A stretch of 64,000 nucleotides of DNA from Erwinia piriflorinigrans CFBP 5888 (GCF_001050515.1 NZ_CAHS01000014.1:248001-312000), one strand, 5' to 3'; shown: positions 16,340-25,832, numbered from the stretch's first letter. The notes: generated from the letters alone by a model not told the origin. Numbers and translations: made by a program.

Positions 16340-16630
16340 ATGGAAGAGTTATCGCTTGAACTAAAACAGATGATTATCGACACGCTTAATCTGGAAGAGA
16401 CGGACGTGGACGATATTGACACCGATGCGCCACTGTTTGGTGACGGTCTTGGCCTTGACTCGATAGATGCTCTTGAGCTGGGGCTGGCGGTAAAAAAACG
16501 CTACGGCGTAGTGCTGTCAGCGGAAAGTGAAGAGATGCGCCAGCATTTTTACTCCGTTGCCAGCCTTGCGGCCTTTATTCTTGCCCGGCGTTCATCGCTG
16601 GCGCTGACAGGAGAAGACCGTCATGGATAA
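16340..16630 (+). CDS. apeE: Acyl carrier protein, aryl-polyene pathway (first)
   Basis: This 96-residue ACP has the phosphopantetheine site in GLDSIDALEL (Ser41) and acidic flanks. It is longer than housekeeping AcpP because of a C-terminal extension of about 15 residues. It carries the growing aryl-polyene as a thioester. The stop overlaps the next ACP gene by 8 bp. Having two ACPs side by side is a hallmark of this pathway. Confidence 0.93.
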   Translation: MEELSLELKQMIIDTLNLEETDVDDIDTDAPLFGDGLGLDSIDALELGLAVKKRYGVVLSAESEEMRQHFYSVASLAAFILARRSSLALTGEDRHG

Positions 16631-16871
16631 GCATGAAATTTACCAGGAAATAACCGACCTGCTGGTTAAGCTGTTCGAACTTGACGCTGACGATATCAAA
16701 CCAGAATCACGTCTCTATGAGGATCTCGATCTGGACAGCATCGATGCCGTCGATATGGTGGTTCACCTGCAAAAACGTATCGGTCGCAAAATCAAACCGG
16801 AAATTTTTAAATCAGTGCGCACCGTGCAGGACGTAGTGGATGCCGTTGATCTGCTGATGCGCGCAGGCTGA
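16623..16871 (+). CDS. apeF: Acyl carrier protein, aryl-polyene pathway (second)
   Basis: This 82-residue ACP has the phosphopantetheine attachment site DLDSIDAVD (Ser39) and a normal four-helix length. It probably shares starter loading or elongation with the first ACP, though which ACP holds which intermediate is not visible. It is translationally coupled to the preceding gene, and 19 bp separate it from the next, the widest gap in the cluster. Confidence 0.93.
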   Translation: MDKHEIYQEITDLLVKLFELDADDIKPESRLYEDLDLDSIDAVDMVVHLQKRIGRKIKPEIFKSVRTVQDVVDAVDLLMRAG

Positions 16872-16890
16872 CCGTGGGCGGCATTCACTG

Positions 16891-17448
16891 ATGAACGCTG
16901 TACTGAAGGGCGCGAATGGACTGCTGCTGCTGTGGCCCGTACTGGTGTGGTATGCATTAAGCCATCCAACGGCACGCTGGATGCTGGTGCTGCTGGCGCT
17001 GCCGTTTATCCTGCGCTGGCTGGGTCTGCGCCAGCAGGGCGGGGCCTTTGCTGCTGCCGGCAAGTGGCTGGCGCTCGGCGGAGCCGGGCTGTGCGCCGCC
17101 AGTATCCTGCTGCGCAACCATCATCTGCTGCTGTGGTATCCGCTGGCGGTGAACGCGATTCTGCTGCTGCTGTTCGCGGCTTCCTTATTCAGTCCGATGC
17201 CTGTCATTGAACGCCTGGCCCGGCTGCATGAGGCAGAACTGCCGCCGCGTGCTATCGTCTATACCCGGCGCGTCACGCAACTCTGGTGCCTGTTCTTTAT
17301 CTTCAATGGCGCGATGGCGCTGATCACCTGTTTACTGAATTCTCTCTTCTGGTGGACGTTGTGGAATGGATTCATCAGCTATCTGTTAATCGGGCTGCTG
17401 ATGATGTGCGAGTGGCTGGCGCGCCAGCGTATGCGGGCCTCACTGTGA
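16891..17448 (+). CDS. apeG: Integral membrane protein of the aryl-polyene cluster (COG4648 type)
   Basis: This 185-residue protein has about six hydrophobic segments and few charged residues. It is a regular member of aryl-polyene clusters in this position and corresponds to the COG4648 membrane proteins. No catalytic motif is evident and its biochemical role is unknown; membrane recruitment or transfer of the product is plausible. The stop overlaps the start of the ligase gene (GTGA), implying coupled translation. Confidence 0.8.
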   Translation: MNAVLKGANGLLLLWPVLVWYALSHPTARWMLVLLALPFILRWLGLRQQGGAFAAAGKWLALGGAGLCAASILLRNHHLLLWYPLAVNAILLLLFAASLFSPMPVIERLARLHEAELPPRAIVYTRRVTQLWCLFFIFNGAMALITCLLNSLFWWTLWNGFISYLLIGLLMMCEWLARQRMRASL

Positions 17449-18776
17449 CAGGGACAGCGTTGCCGATAGCGACCTGGCTGACCGCGCCGCCCGTTGGCAT
17501 CGTTGCCCGGCGCGGCGACAGCATCCTGAGCCGCCACCAGTGGCAACAACAGGTTCTGGTGCTGGGTAATCGGCTGCTTACCCAGCCGGGAGAACGCTGG
17601 GCGCTCTATTTTGAAGACGCTTATTTGTTCAGCGTTGCGCTGCTGGCGGCGCTCCATGCTGGCAAAACGCCGCTGATCCCTGGCCACTGCCGCCCGGCAC
17701 TGCTGGCGGAACAGGCGACAGAGTTCGACGGCTTGCTTAGCGACCAGCTCATCGATCTTGACTGCCCGATATTACAGGTGGAAGAAGCAAACGGGGCGGT
17801 GCCGCGTGCGCTGCCCGCTATTGCACCAGATGCCGTGGTGGTCATATTTACTTCCGGTTCCTGTGGCTCGGCGCGTCAGGTGGTCAAACCCATCACCTGT
17901 CTGGATGAAGAGGCGCGCTGGCTGCATGCGCTTTGGGGCGATCGTCTCAACGGCTGTACGCTGATTGCTTCGGTGAGCCATCAGCATCTTTACGGGCTGA
18001 CTTTCCGCATTATTTTGCCACTTGCCCTGGGGCTGCCGTTTGACAGCCGTCAGATCGCCTATAGTGAGCAGTTGACCGCCGCGCCTGTCGGGCGTTACGC
18101 GTTTATCAGCAGCCCGGCCTTTTTACGCCGTCTTGACTTTTCACTACCGGCCCCTGAATGCGTGCTGACGGTCTCGGCTGGAGGCGCGCTGGCCTGGCGC
18201 GATGCGCAGGCGGTGGCTGCCTGGCTTGGACAGCCGGTAGAAGAGATTTACGGCAGTAGCGAAACCGGCGTGCTTGCCCACCGCCGTCGCCGACAGGACG
18301 ATGCGCCGTGGCAAGCGTTTAGCGGGGTAAGGTTCAGCCAGGACGCGCAGCTTCGCTGGTGGGCGCAGTCGGCGCTGATCCCACAGGAGCGGGGGCTGAT
18401 GCTGGATGACCGGCTGGCGTTTGATGACACGGGCTTCCAGCTTTGCGGGCGCTACGATCGCATTGTTAAAATTGAAGATAAACGCGTGTCGCTCAGTGAG
18501 ATAGAGCGGCGTCTGCTGGCCCTGCCACAGATTGCCGACGTGGCGGCACTGCCGATCGCTAAAGGCAATCGCAGCGGCATCGGTGTGGTGCTGGAGCTAC
18601 ACCCGCCGGGCGGTGACCTGAACACGCTGAAACGGCTGTGGCGTCTGGAGCTGCAGCGCTGGCTGGAACCGGCGGCCGTGCCGCGCTTCTGGCGCGTGGT
18701 GAGCGTTATCCCGCATAACAGTCAGAGCAAGCGTGACTGGACGCAAATAGAGGAGCTATTTTATGCTGCCCGTTGA
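17445..18776 (+). CDS. apeH: Aryl acid-AMP ligase (acyl-ACP synthetase)
   Basis: This 443-residue ANL-superfamily enzyme adenylates an aromatic carboxylic acid, expected to be a hydroxybenzoate-type starter, and loads it on an ACP. The AMP-binding P-loop is FTSGSCGSARQV (about 135-146), the adenylate motif is IYGSSETG near 270, and the hinge/C-domain segment is LCGRYDRIVKIEDKRVS near 345. The GTG start overlapping the previous stop was chosen because the conserved N-terminus begins there; an upstream in-frame ATG lies deep in the previous gene. The substrate is inferred from the family. Confidence 0.9.
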   Translation: MTGTALPIATWLTAPPVGIVARRGDSILSRHQWQQQVLVLGNRLLTQPGERWALYFEDAYLFSVALLAALHAGKTPLIPGHCRPALLAEQATEFDGLLSDQLIDLDCPILQVEEANGAVPRALPAIAPDAVVVIFTSGSCGSARQVVKPITCLDEEARWLHALWGDRLNGCTLIASVSHQHLYGLTFRIILPLALGLPFDSRQIAYSEQLTAAPVGRYAFISSPAFLRRLDFSLPAPECVLTVSAGGALAWRDAQAVAAWLGQPVEEIYGSSETGVLAHRRRRQDDAPWQAFSGVRFSQDAQLRWWAQSALIPQERGLMLDDRLAFDDTGFQLCGRYDRIVKIEDKRVSLSEIERRLLALPQIADVAALPIAKGNRSGIGVVLELHPPGGDLNTLKRLWRLELQRWLEPAAVPRFWRVVSVIPHNSQSKRDWTQIEELFYAAR

Positions 18777-19107
18777 ACTTTCGCTTCAGCAACAGGGGAG
18801 TGCAGCACAACTGCTGCTGCGCGTCGACCCCGATCTTTTCTGGTTCAGAGGACATTTTCCCGATGGTGCCATCTTACCCGGCGTGGCACAGCTGGACTGG
18901 GTTATTCACTATGGAACAACGCTGCTTGTCCCCGGCATGCAGTTTGCTGCGGTGGATAACATCAAATTCCAACAGCCTGTTATGCCTGGCTCAACGCTGA
19001 AACTGACGCTCACCTGGCAGGATGATAAAGGCCTGAGCTTTCAGTACCAGCGGGTGACGGGGCAGACGCTGCACCCGGCCAGCAGTGGAAGGATCCGCCT
19101 GTGTTAG
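18763..19107 (+). CDS. apeI: Hotdog-fold 3-hydroxyacyl-ACP dehydratase
   Basis: This 114-residue FabZ-like protein has the catalytic His in FRGHFPDGAILPG (H31) and a GxxxKFxxPVxPG strand (NIKFQQPVMPGS). It should dehydrate the beta-hydroxy intermediate each cycle; because enoyl reduction is absent, double bonds accumulate as a conjugated polyene. A second dehydratase gene, apeP, lies downstream, and the two are thought to work together. It overlaps the ligase gene by 14 bp and the next gene by 7 bp. Confidence 0.9.
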   Translation: MLPVELSLQQQGSAAQLLLRVDPDLFWFRGHFPDGAILPGVAQLDWVIHYGTTLLVPGMQFAAVDNIKFQQPVMPGSTLKLTLTWQDDKGLSFQYQRVTGQTLHPASSGRIRLC

Positions 19108-20810
19108 CGGATGATTTCCGTCCCTGTGTGGTGATCCCGTGCTACAACCACGGGGCGACGATCGGTTCGGTGCTGTCACGGCTGGCACCGCTTGGTCTGC
19201 CGGTGCTGATCGTCGATGACGGCAGCGATGCGCATTGTGCCAGCCAGCTGGCTGCGCTGGCGGGCGAGGGCGTGCAGCTGCATCGTCTGGCTACCAATCA
19301 GGGAAAAGGGGCGGCGGTGCTTGCCGGTCTGGCTGCTGCCGCTCGCCAGGGCTTTACCCATGCGCTACAGGTGGATGCCGATGGCCAGCACCAGATCGAA
19401 GACTCTTCCCGACTGCTACAGGCCGCGCGTGATGAGCCACACTGCCTGATATCGGGGCAGCCGCTGTATGATGACTCCGTTCCGCGCGCCCGGCTGTATG
19501 GCCGCTATATCACCCATTTTTGGGTATGGATAGAAACCCTCTCTTTTACCCTTAAAGACAGCATGTGCGGTTTTCGCGTCTATCCGCTGGCCCCGTCGCT
19601 GGCGCTGGCAGAGCGCCATGCCATCGGTCAACGCATGGACTTTGATACGGAAATGATGGTGCGTCTCTACTGGGCGGGCACGCCGAGCCGCTTTATCACC
19701 ACGCGAGTGACCTATCCTCATGATGGGATCTCACATTTCGATGCCTTGCGTGACAATCTACGCATCTCGTGGATGCACACCCGGCTGTTTTTTGGCATGC
19801 TGCCGCGTATTCCGCAGCTGCTGCGCCAGCGCCAGCCACAGCACTGGTCGGCGACCGAAGAGCGTAAAGGGCTGTGGGGCATGCGCCTGATGCTTGCCGT
19901 GTATCGTCGTTTCGGCCGTGGCCTGTTTACCCTGCTGCTGTGGCCGGTTACCGCCGTTTACTGGCTGAGCGGGCGCGAGCAGCGCCAGGCGTCTCAGCAG
20001 TGGTTACAGGCCGTGCGTCGTCACGCCGTCCGGCAGCGCACGACGCTGCCTCGGCCATGCAACAGCTTTCATCATTTTCTGCGCTTTGGCGATGCCATGC
20101 TGGATAAAATTGCCGGCTGGCGCGGCGATCTGCGCTGGGGTAAAGAGATTGATTTTGCTCCCGGTGCTGAAGCCGTGATCGCACGTGCTCAACCCGGTGG
20201 GCGGCTGATCCTCGCCTCTCATCTTGGCGATATTGAAGCCTGCCGCGCGCTGGCTCAGCAGGTGAGCGGGCTGGTGGTTAACGCCCTGGTGTTTACCGAC
20301 CACGCTCAGCGTTTCAAACAGGTACTGGATGAGGTTGCTCCGCGGGCCAGCGTCAACCTGATCCCAGTCAGCGACATCGGCCCGGAGACGGCGATTATGC
20401 TGCGTGAAAAGCTGGACGCCGGAGAATGGGTGGCAATAGTCGGCGATCGTACTGCGGTGAACCGCCAGCGCGGCGGTAACCGACGCGTGGTATGGAGCGA
20501 ATTTCTCGGGCGACCAGCCCCGTTCCCGCAGGGACCCTTTGTCCTGGCGGCGGCGCTGCGCTGTCCGGTACTGCTGATGTTCGCTCTGCGTCAGGACGGC
20601 ATATTGCGTGTGCACTGCGAACCCTTTGCCGATCCGCTGGAGCTGCCGCGCGCCGCGCGCCAACAAGCATTGCAGCAGGCGGTAGATCGCTATGCGCAGC
20701 GGCTGGAACACCATGCGCTGATCTCACCGCTCGACTGGTTTAACTTTTTTGATTTCTGGCAACTGCCGGGATCGTCACTACCGGAAAAAGAGAAGGAGCC
20801 TGGGTGCTGA
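19101..20810 (+). CDS. apeJ: Fused glycosyltransferase family 2 - LpxL-like acyltransferase
   Basis: This 569-residue two-domain protein starts with a GT-A glycosyltransferase (about 1-235; CVVIPCYNHGATIGSV, VDDGSD, and the metal-binding DADGQH near residue 93). The C-terminal half (about 310-569) is a lauroyl/myristoyl-type acyltransferase with ASHLGDIEACRAL and VAIVGDRTAVN segments. It may glycosylate and acylate the lipid anchor that holds the polyene in the outer membrane; the exact reactions are inferred. The start is GTG, overlapping the previous stop. Two domains in one chain is usual for this locus. Confidence 0.88.
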   Translation: MLADDFRPCVVIPCYNHGATIGSVLSRLAPLGLPVLIVDDGSDAHCASQLAALAGEGVQLHRLATNQGKGAAVLAGLAAAARQGFTHALQVDADGQHQIEDSSRLLQAARDEPHCLISGQPLYDDSVPRARLYGRYITHFWVWIETLSFTLKDSMCGFRVYPLAPSLALAERHAIGQRMDFDTEMMVRLYWAGTPSRFITTRVTYPHDGISHFDALRDNLRISWMHTRLFFGMLPRIPQLLRQRQPQHWSATEERKGLWGMRLMLAVYRRFGRGLFTLLLWPVTAVYWLSGREQRQASQQWLQAVRRHAVRQRTTLPRPCNSFHHFLRFGDAMLDKIAGWRGDLRWGKEIDFAPGAEAVIARAQPGGRLILASHLGDIEACRALAQQVSGLVVNALVFTDHAQRFKQVLDEVAPRASVNLIPVSDIGPETAIMLREKLDAGEWVAIVGDRTAVNRQRGGNRRVVWSEFLGRPAPFPQGPFVLAAALRCPVLLMFALRQDGILRVHCEPFADPLELPRAARQQALQQAVDRYAQRLEHHALISPLDWFNFFDFWQLPGSSLPEKEKEPGC

Positions 20811-21226
20811 ACGATGAACGTTTCTCGCTTGACGTTGAGCTGACCGTCCCGTTCCACGATGTGGATGCGATGGGCGTGGTGTGGCACGGCAACTATTTTC
20901 GCTATTTCGAGATTGCGCGTGAAGCGCTGCTGGGTAAATTTAACTACGGCTACCGTGAGATGCAGGCCTCCGGCTACCTCTGGCCGGTGGTTGATACCCG
21001 GGTGAAATATCGCGGAACCCTGACTTTTGAGCAGCGCATCCGCGTGCGCGCCACCATTGAAGAGGTGGAAAACCGTCTGCGCATCGCCTATCAGATTTTC
21101 GATGCGGCCAGCGGTCAGCGAACCACCACTGGATATACCATTCAGGTCGCCGTCGCGCAGGGTGAGAGCGGGCTGAGCTTTGTTTCACCGCCAGTCCTGT
21201 TCGAGCGCTTAGGAGTGACCCCATGA
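20804..21226 (+). CDS. apeK: 4HBT-type acyl thioesterase
   Basis: This 140-residue hotdog thioesterase has the 4-hydroxybenzoyl-CoA thioesterase signature HDVDAMGVVWHGNY (D21, H28). It likely hydrolyses or edits ACP-bound intermediates in the aryl-polyene pathway. Start GTG 20804 has AAGGAG just upstream and overlaps the end of the fused transferase gene. The stop overlaps the following ATG by 4 bp. Confidence 0.9.
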   Translation: MLNDERFSLDVELTVPFHDVDAMGVVWHGNYFRYFEIAREALLGKFNYGYREMQASGYLWPVVDTRVKYRGTLTFEQRIRVRATIEEVENRLRIAYQIFDAASGQRTTTGYTIQVAVAQGESGLSFVSPPVLFERLGVTP

Positions 21227-21828
21227 TCAGAATGATATTCATCCTGCTGGCGCTGTTCAGCATCAGCGCGCAGGCGGTGACGCTGGAAGCCTTGCAGCAG
21301 CGCTTTGCCAGTCAGCCGATAGTGCGGGCCGATTTCAGCCAGATGCGCACGATTAAAGGCATGGCGCAGCCGCTGAAATCCAGCGGGCAGCTGCTGATAG
21401 TCCAGGACAAAGGCCTGTGGTGGCAACAGACGCAGCCGTTTCCACTGACGCTGGTACTGGATGAAAAGCGTATGGTTCAGGTGATAGGGGGCCAACCGGC
21501 GGAAATTATCACCGCCGACAGCAATCCGCAGATGTTCCAGTTCAACCACCTGCTGCGTGCGCTATTTCAGGCAGATCGCCGGGTGCTGGAGCAGAACTTT
21601 GCGCTGGATTTCACCAATGCTGGTCAACAGCGCTGGCGTCTGGTGTTGACCCCGGTGACCTCTCCGCTGGACAAGCTGTTCAATACCATCACGTTAGAGG
21701 GCGCAGAGTATCTGGACGCCATCCGGCTAAACGACCGTCAGGGCGACCGCACCGACATCACCTTCAGCCATCAGCGCCTGACGCCGCTGCGGCTGAGCGA
21801 AGAAGAGCAGCAGCGTTTTGTTTTCTGA
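21223..21828 (+). CDS. apeL: LolA-like outer-membrane lipoprotein carrier
   Basis: This 201-residue secreted protein has a signal peptide of 18 residues ending AQA and a LolA-like fold (for example FSQMRTIKGMAQPLKSSGQL and LWWQQTQPFPLT). It probably ferries the hydrophobic product or its lipid conjugate across the periplasm, acting with the MMPL exporter encoded next and the lipoprotein after that. It is distinct from housekeeping LolA, whose gene is near ftsK in relatives. It overlaps its neighbours on both sides. Confidence 0.88.
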   Translation: MIRMIFILLALFSISAQAVTLEALQQRFASQPIVRADFSQMRTIKGMAQPLKSSGQLLIVQDKGLWWQQTQPFPLTLVLDEKRMVQVIGGQPAEIITADSNPQMFQFNHLLRALFQADRRVLEQNFALDFTNAGQQRWRLVLTPVTSPLDKLFNTITLEGAEYLDAIRLNDRQGDRTDITFSHQRLTPLRLSEEEQQRFVF

Positions 21829-24118
21829 TAACTCACGATCGCTGGCCGTTGGCTGGCTGACTATCTGCCTGCTGCTGCTGGCGGCGCTGTGTGTCCTGCT
21901 GCCAAAGGCGCGGATCAACAGCAGCGTACTGGCGCTGTTACCCGCGCAGACTCTGGCAGAAATGCCCGACGACCTGCAGCAGGGTTTTATGCAGCGCCTC
22001 GACAGGCAGATGGTGTGGCTGGTCAGCGGCGGTCAGCAGGACAACCCGGCGGTGGTGCAGGCCTTTCTCGCGCGCCTGCGGCAGCTGGACGTATTGAAAG
22101 AGGTCAAAGGGCCGCTGGATAACGCGCAGCAGCAGGCATGGGGGAAGTTTGCCTGGCAGTATCGCAACACGTCCATCGACGCCGCCACCCGCACCCGGCT
22201 TGAAAAGGGCGGGACGACTCAGGCGGACTGGGTGCTGGCGCAGCTTTACTCCGCCTTTTCCGGTGTCAGTGGCCAGGAAATCAGTCACGATCCGTTGCTA
22301 CTTGTGCGCGGCGCGCAGCTGGCGCTTCAGCAAAGTGCCAGCCAGCTGGCTCTGAGTAACGGCTGGTTGAGCACCCGCGATAAGCAGGGCCAGCGCTGGT
22401 ACTTTATTTATGGCGAGCTGGCCAGCAGCTCGTTCGATATGCAGCAGAGCCACGCGGTGGTCACGCAATTACAGGCGCTTGAACGCCAGCTTAAGCAGCA
22501 CTATCCGCAGGCACAGATCCTGTCACGCGGCACGGTGTGGTTCAGTGACTACGCCAGCCAACAGGCGCGGCATGATGTCTCCACCCTCGGCGTGGCAACC
22601 CTTGTCGGCGTGCTGCTGCTGGTGTTTGCGCTATTTCGTTCGCCGCGTCCGCTGTTGCTGTGTGCGCTGTCGGTGGCAATGGGCGCGTTGGCGGGATGCG
22701 TGGTGACGCTGCTGTGCTTTGGTGAAATGCACCTGATGACGCTGGTGATGAGTCTGAGTATCGTCGGCATTTCGGCGGATTATACCCTCTATTACCTGAC
22801 CGAGCGGATGGTTCACGGTGCCGAAGCCACCGCGTGGCAAAGTATGAATAAGGTGAAGCGTACGCTGCTGCTGGCGCTCGGCACCACCGCGCTGGCTTAT
22901 CTGGTGATGCTGCTGGCACCGTTTCCTGCTATCCGCCAGCTGGCGGTATTTGCCGCCTCCGGGCTTAGCGCATCCTGCCTGACGGTGATCTGCTGGTATC
23001 CGTGGCTGGTGAAAGGACTGCCGGTGCGACCGGTGCCGGCAGTGGCTTTGATGGGGCGCTGGCTGGCCGCATGGCGGCGCAATAAACGTTTGCGCGTCGG
23101 GCTGCCGCTAGTGCTGGCGGCAATTTCGCTGGCCGGGTTATGCCAGCTGCGTATTGATGACGATATCTCACAGCTACAGGCGCTGCCTGCATCGCTGCTG
23201 GCGCAGGAGCGCCAGGTAACGGCACTGACCGGACAAAGCGCAGAGCAAACCTGGCTGGCGGTACACGGCGACACGCCGGAGCAGACGCTGCAAAGGCTGG
23301 AGGCGCTGCAGCCGAAACTTGAGGAGGCGCGCAGGCTGCGCTGGCTGACCGGTTATCGTTTGTTGCCGCTCTCCTCGCTGGCGCGGCAGCAGCAGGACCT
23401 GCAGCTGCTGCAGCTGGCTGCTCCGTCGGTGATTGACCGTCTGCGGCAGGCTGGCGTAGCGGTGGAGGTTCCCGATCTCCGCGCCACGCCGCTGACACCG
23501 GCAGTCTGGCTTGCCAGCCAGAACAGCACAGGCTGGCGTTTGCTATGGCTGACGTTGCAGGATGGGCGCAGCGGCGTGCTGGTGCCCCTGAGCGGGGTGA
23601 GCAATGGTGCCGCACTGGCGCAGCTGGCGGCCAGCCTGCCTGGCGTCAGCTGGATCGATCGTAAGCAGACCTTTGATACGCTGTTTGGCTTTTATCGCCT
23701 GCTGCTGGGATGGCTGCTGGCGGCAGCGCTGGCGGCTATTGCCCTCAGTAACGTGCTGCGCCTCGGCGTACGGCAGGGGCTGGTGAATATGCTACCTTCC
23801 CTGCTGTCGCTGGGGGGCGGGCTGGCGGCGCTGGCGTTCTCCGGTCACTCGCTGAATCTGTTCTCACTGCTGGCGCTGGTGCTGGTACTGGGGATCGGCA
23901 TCAATTACACCCTGTTTTTCGCTAATCCGCGCGGCACGCCGATCACCTCACTGCTGGCGGTGACGCTGGCGATGGTTGTCACGCTGCTGACGCTTGGCAT
24001 GCTGGTATTCAGCAGCACTCAGGCTATCAGTAGCTTCGGCATCGTGCTGTGTAGCGGTATTTTTACCGCGTTTGTGCTGGCACCGCTGGCAATGCCGGTG
24101 AAAAGGAGAAAAAAATGA
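21818..24118 (+). CDS. apeM: MMPL/RND-superfamily exporter
   Basis: This 766-residue inner-membrane protein has twelve predicted membrane segments in two halves, each with a large periplasmic domain after the first helix, typical of the MMPL branch of the RND superfamily. A GISADYTLYYLTE segment in the first bundle and a GIGINYTLFFANP segment in the second carry the conserved Asp or Asn where proton-relay residues lie. It should extract the aryl-polyene lipid from the inner membrane. The start is TTG 21818, inside the end of the LolA-like gene; no better start exists downstream before the first membrane helix. Confidence 0.9.
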   Translation: MFSDNSRSLAVGWLTICLLLLAALCVLLPKARINSSVLALLPAQTLAEMPDDLQQGFMQRLDRQMVWLVSGGQQDNPAVVQAFLARLRQLDVLKEVKGPLDNAQQQAWGKFAWQYRNTSIDAATRTRLEKGGTTQADWVLAQLYSAFSGVSGQEISHDPLLLVRGAQLALQQSASQLALSNGWLSTRDKQGQRWYFIYGELASSSFDMQQSHAVVTQLQALERQLKQHYPQAQILSRGTVWFSDYASQQARHDVSTLGVATLVGVLLLVFALFRSPRPLLLCALSVAMGALAGCVVTLLCFGEMHLMTLVMSLSIVGISADYTLYYLTERMVHGAEATAWQSMNKVKRTLLLALGTTALAYLVMLLAPFPAIRQLAVFAASGLSASCLTVICWYPWLVKGLPVRPVPAVALMGRWLAAWRRNKRLRVGLPLVLAAISLAGLCQLRIDDDISQLQALPASLLAQERQVTALTGQSAEQTWLAVHGDTPEQTLQRLEALQPKLEEARRLRWLTGYRLLPLSSLARQQQDLQLLQLAAPSVIDRLRQAGVAVEVPDLRATPLTPAVWLASQNSTGWRLLWLTLQDGRSGVLVPLSGVSNGAALAQLAASLPGVSWIDRKQTFDTLFGFYRLLLGWLLAAALAAIALSNVLRLGVRQGLVNMLPSLLSLGGGLAALAFSGHSLNLFSLLALVLVLGIGINYTLFFANPRGTPITSLLAVTLAMVVTLLTLGMLVFSSTQAISSFGIVLCSGIFTAFVLAPLAMPVKRRKK

Positions 24119-24681
24119 AGCGCCTGCTGGCACTGATGTGTTGCGCGTGGCTACTGACGGGCTGTGCGGACAGAGCCGACCCGGCCCGACCACAGGCGTG
24201 GCTGAAGCCCGGCGTACGCGTTATTTTGCCGCCACCGCAAATTGCCCCTCCGTTCAGCCAGCAGCAGTTGTTGACGGGGCGTTTCAAAGGCAAGCAGCAG
24301 TCGCTGCTGGTGTTGCTTAGCGCGGACGGGCAGCAGCTGACGCTGGCCGGACTGTCATCACTGGGCATTCGTCTGTTCCGCGTGACCTATGATGCTAACG
24401 GCATCCACAGCGAGCAATCACTGGTACTGCCGGAAATGCCACCGCCCGGGCAGGTGCTGGCGGATATCATGCTCAGTCACTGGCCGTTGGCCGCCTGGCA
24501 GTCTCGCCTGCCACCCGGCTGGACGTTGCAGGATCGCGACGACAGCCGCCAGCTGCGTGATGCTGACGGAAAACTGGTGACCGAGATCCGTTATCAGCAA
24601 CGCGGTACGCAGCGTTTGCCGATTAGCGTGCAGCAGTTTGCCTTCGGCTATCATATTTTGATTCAAAACCTGGACGGGTAA
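24115..24681 (+). CDS. apeN: DUF3261 lipoprotein of the aryl-polyene cluster
   Basis: This 188-residue lipoprotein has lipobox LTGC (Cys17). A DUF3261-type body follows, with a central FKGKQQSLLVLLSADGQQ strand pair and C-terminal beta strands. It is probably an outer-membrane receiver for the product, working with the LolA-like carrier, as LolB does for lipoproteins; this is inference from context. It overlaps the exporter gene by 4 bp and precedes the ketosynthase gene by 2 bp. Confidence 0.85.
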   Translation: MKRLLALMCCAWLLTGCADRADPARPQAWLKPGVRVILPPPQIAPPFSQQQLLTGRFKGKQQSLLVLLSADGQQLTLAGLSSLGIRLFRVTYDANGIHSEQSLVLPEMPPPGQVLADIMLSHWPLAAWQSRLPPGWTLQDRDDSRQLRDADGKLVTEIRYQQRGTQRLPISVQQFAFGYHILIQNLDG

Positions 24682-24683
24682 CG

Positions 24684-25832
24684 ATGTATATTTCTGCGGT
24701 GGGTATGCTGAGCGCGCTGGGCGCAACGGCCGATGAGATGGCCGATAACCTGTGTGCCGGAACCGCTCCGGGGATGCGCCGCGACAGCGGCTGGCTGGTG
24801 GGTGATAAGCCCTGCTGGACCGGGCGCGTCGACGCGCTGCTGCCCACCATACCGCAGCGGCTGGCGGTTCACGCCAGCCGGAATAATCAGCTGCTGCTGG
24901 CGGCACTGGCGCAAATCGAACCGGCGGTACGTGCGGCGGTGGCGCGCTATGGTGCCGATCGCGTGGCGGTGGTGATGGGCACCAGCACCTCCGGCCTGGA
25001 TATGAGCGAGCGCTTTATTAGCGGAGATAGCACAAACTATCACTACGCGCAGCAGGAGCTGGGGGACTCCTCACGTTTTCTGGCGCACTATCTGCAGCTG
25101 AGCGGCCCGGCCTATACGCTGTCAACGGCCTGCTCATCCAGCGCACGGGCGCTGATCAGCGGGCAGCGGCTGATTGCGGCCGGACTGGCTGACGTGGCCA
25201 TCGTTGGCGGAGCCGATACGCTCAGCCGCATGCCGCTCAATGGCTTTGACAGTCTGGAATCGTTGTCTTCCCGACGCTGCGTGCCGTTCAGCGAGCAGCG
25301 CGATGGTATTACCATCGGCGAAGGGGCGGCGCTGATGCTGTTGACCCGTGACCCGCAGCCGGTGGCGATCCTCGGCGTGGGTGAATCGTCCGATGCCTGG
25401 CATATGTCGGCCCCCCATCCCGGCGGTGAGGGGGCAAAACGCGCCATTACAATGGCGTTACGACAGGCCGGATTGACGCCGGAAGAGGTTGGCTATATCA
25501 ATCTGCATGGTACTGCCACGCGCTTAAACGATCGGATGGAAGCCGGAGCTATCGCTGAACTGTTTGGTAACCGTGTGCCCTGTAGTTCAACCAAGCATTT
25601 AACCGGACATACGCTCGGCGCGGCCGGGATCGTGGAAGCGGCGTTGTGCTGGCTGATCCTGACGCGCGACCTGCTGCTGCCACCGCAGGACTTCAGCGGC
25701 AGTGTGCAGGACGACAGCCTGCCTGACTGCGGGCTGCTGACTCGCGCAGCCCCACTGGAACGGCCGGTTATCATCAGTAATTCATTCGCGTTTGGCGGTA
25801 ACAATACCAGCGTGATTTTAGGAAAGTCGTAA
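24684..25832 (+). CDS. apeO: Beta-ketoacyl-ACP synthase, elongating
   Basis: This 382-residue KAS I/II-type condensing enzyme has the full Cys-His-His triad: C150 in STACSSSAR, His in NLHGTATRLND (about 275) and His in TKHLTGHTLGAAG (about 310). It should extend the aryl starter with malonyl-ACP in complex with the inactive partner ApeC. It has the normal family size and no missing catalytic residue. The stop codon overlaps the ATG of the dehydratase gene by one base (TAATG). Confidence 0.93.
   Translation: MYISAVGMLSALGATADEMADNLCAGTAPGMRRDSGWLVGDKPCWTGRVDALLPTIPQRLAVHASRNNQLLLAALAQIEPAVRAAVARYGADRVAVVMGTSTSGLDMSERFISGDSTNYHYAQQELGDSSRFLAHYLQLSGPAYTLSTACSSSARALISGQRLIAAGLADVAIVGGADTLSRMPLNGFDSLESLSSRRCVPFSEQRDGITIGEGAALMLLTRDPQPVAILGVGESSDAWHMSAPHPGGEGAKRAITMALRQAGLTPEEVGYINLHGTATRLNDRMEAGAIAELFGNRVPCSSTKHLTGHTLGAAGIVEAALCWLILTRDLLLPPQDFSGSVQDDSLPDCGLLTRAAPLERPVIISNSFAFGGNNTSVILGKS

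Noticed and set aside
20004-20714. 236-codon minus-strand frame inside the transferase gene of the APE cluster
   Set aside because: A shadow of high-GC coding sequence; the plus-strand frame has clear domains and the minus frame none. Other long antisense frames in 10-26 kb were dropped for the same reason.
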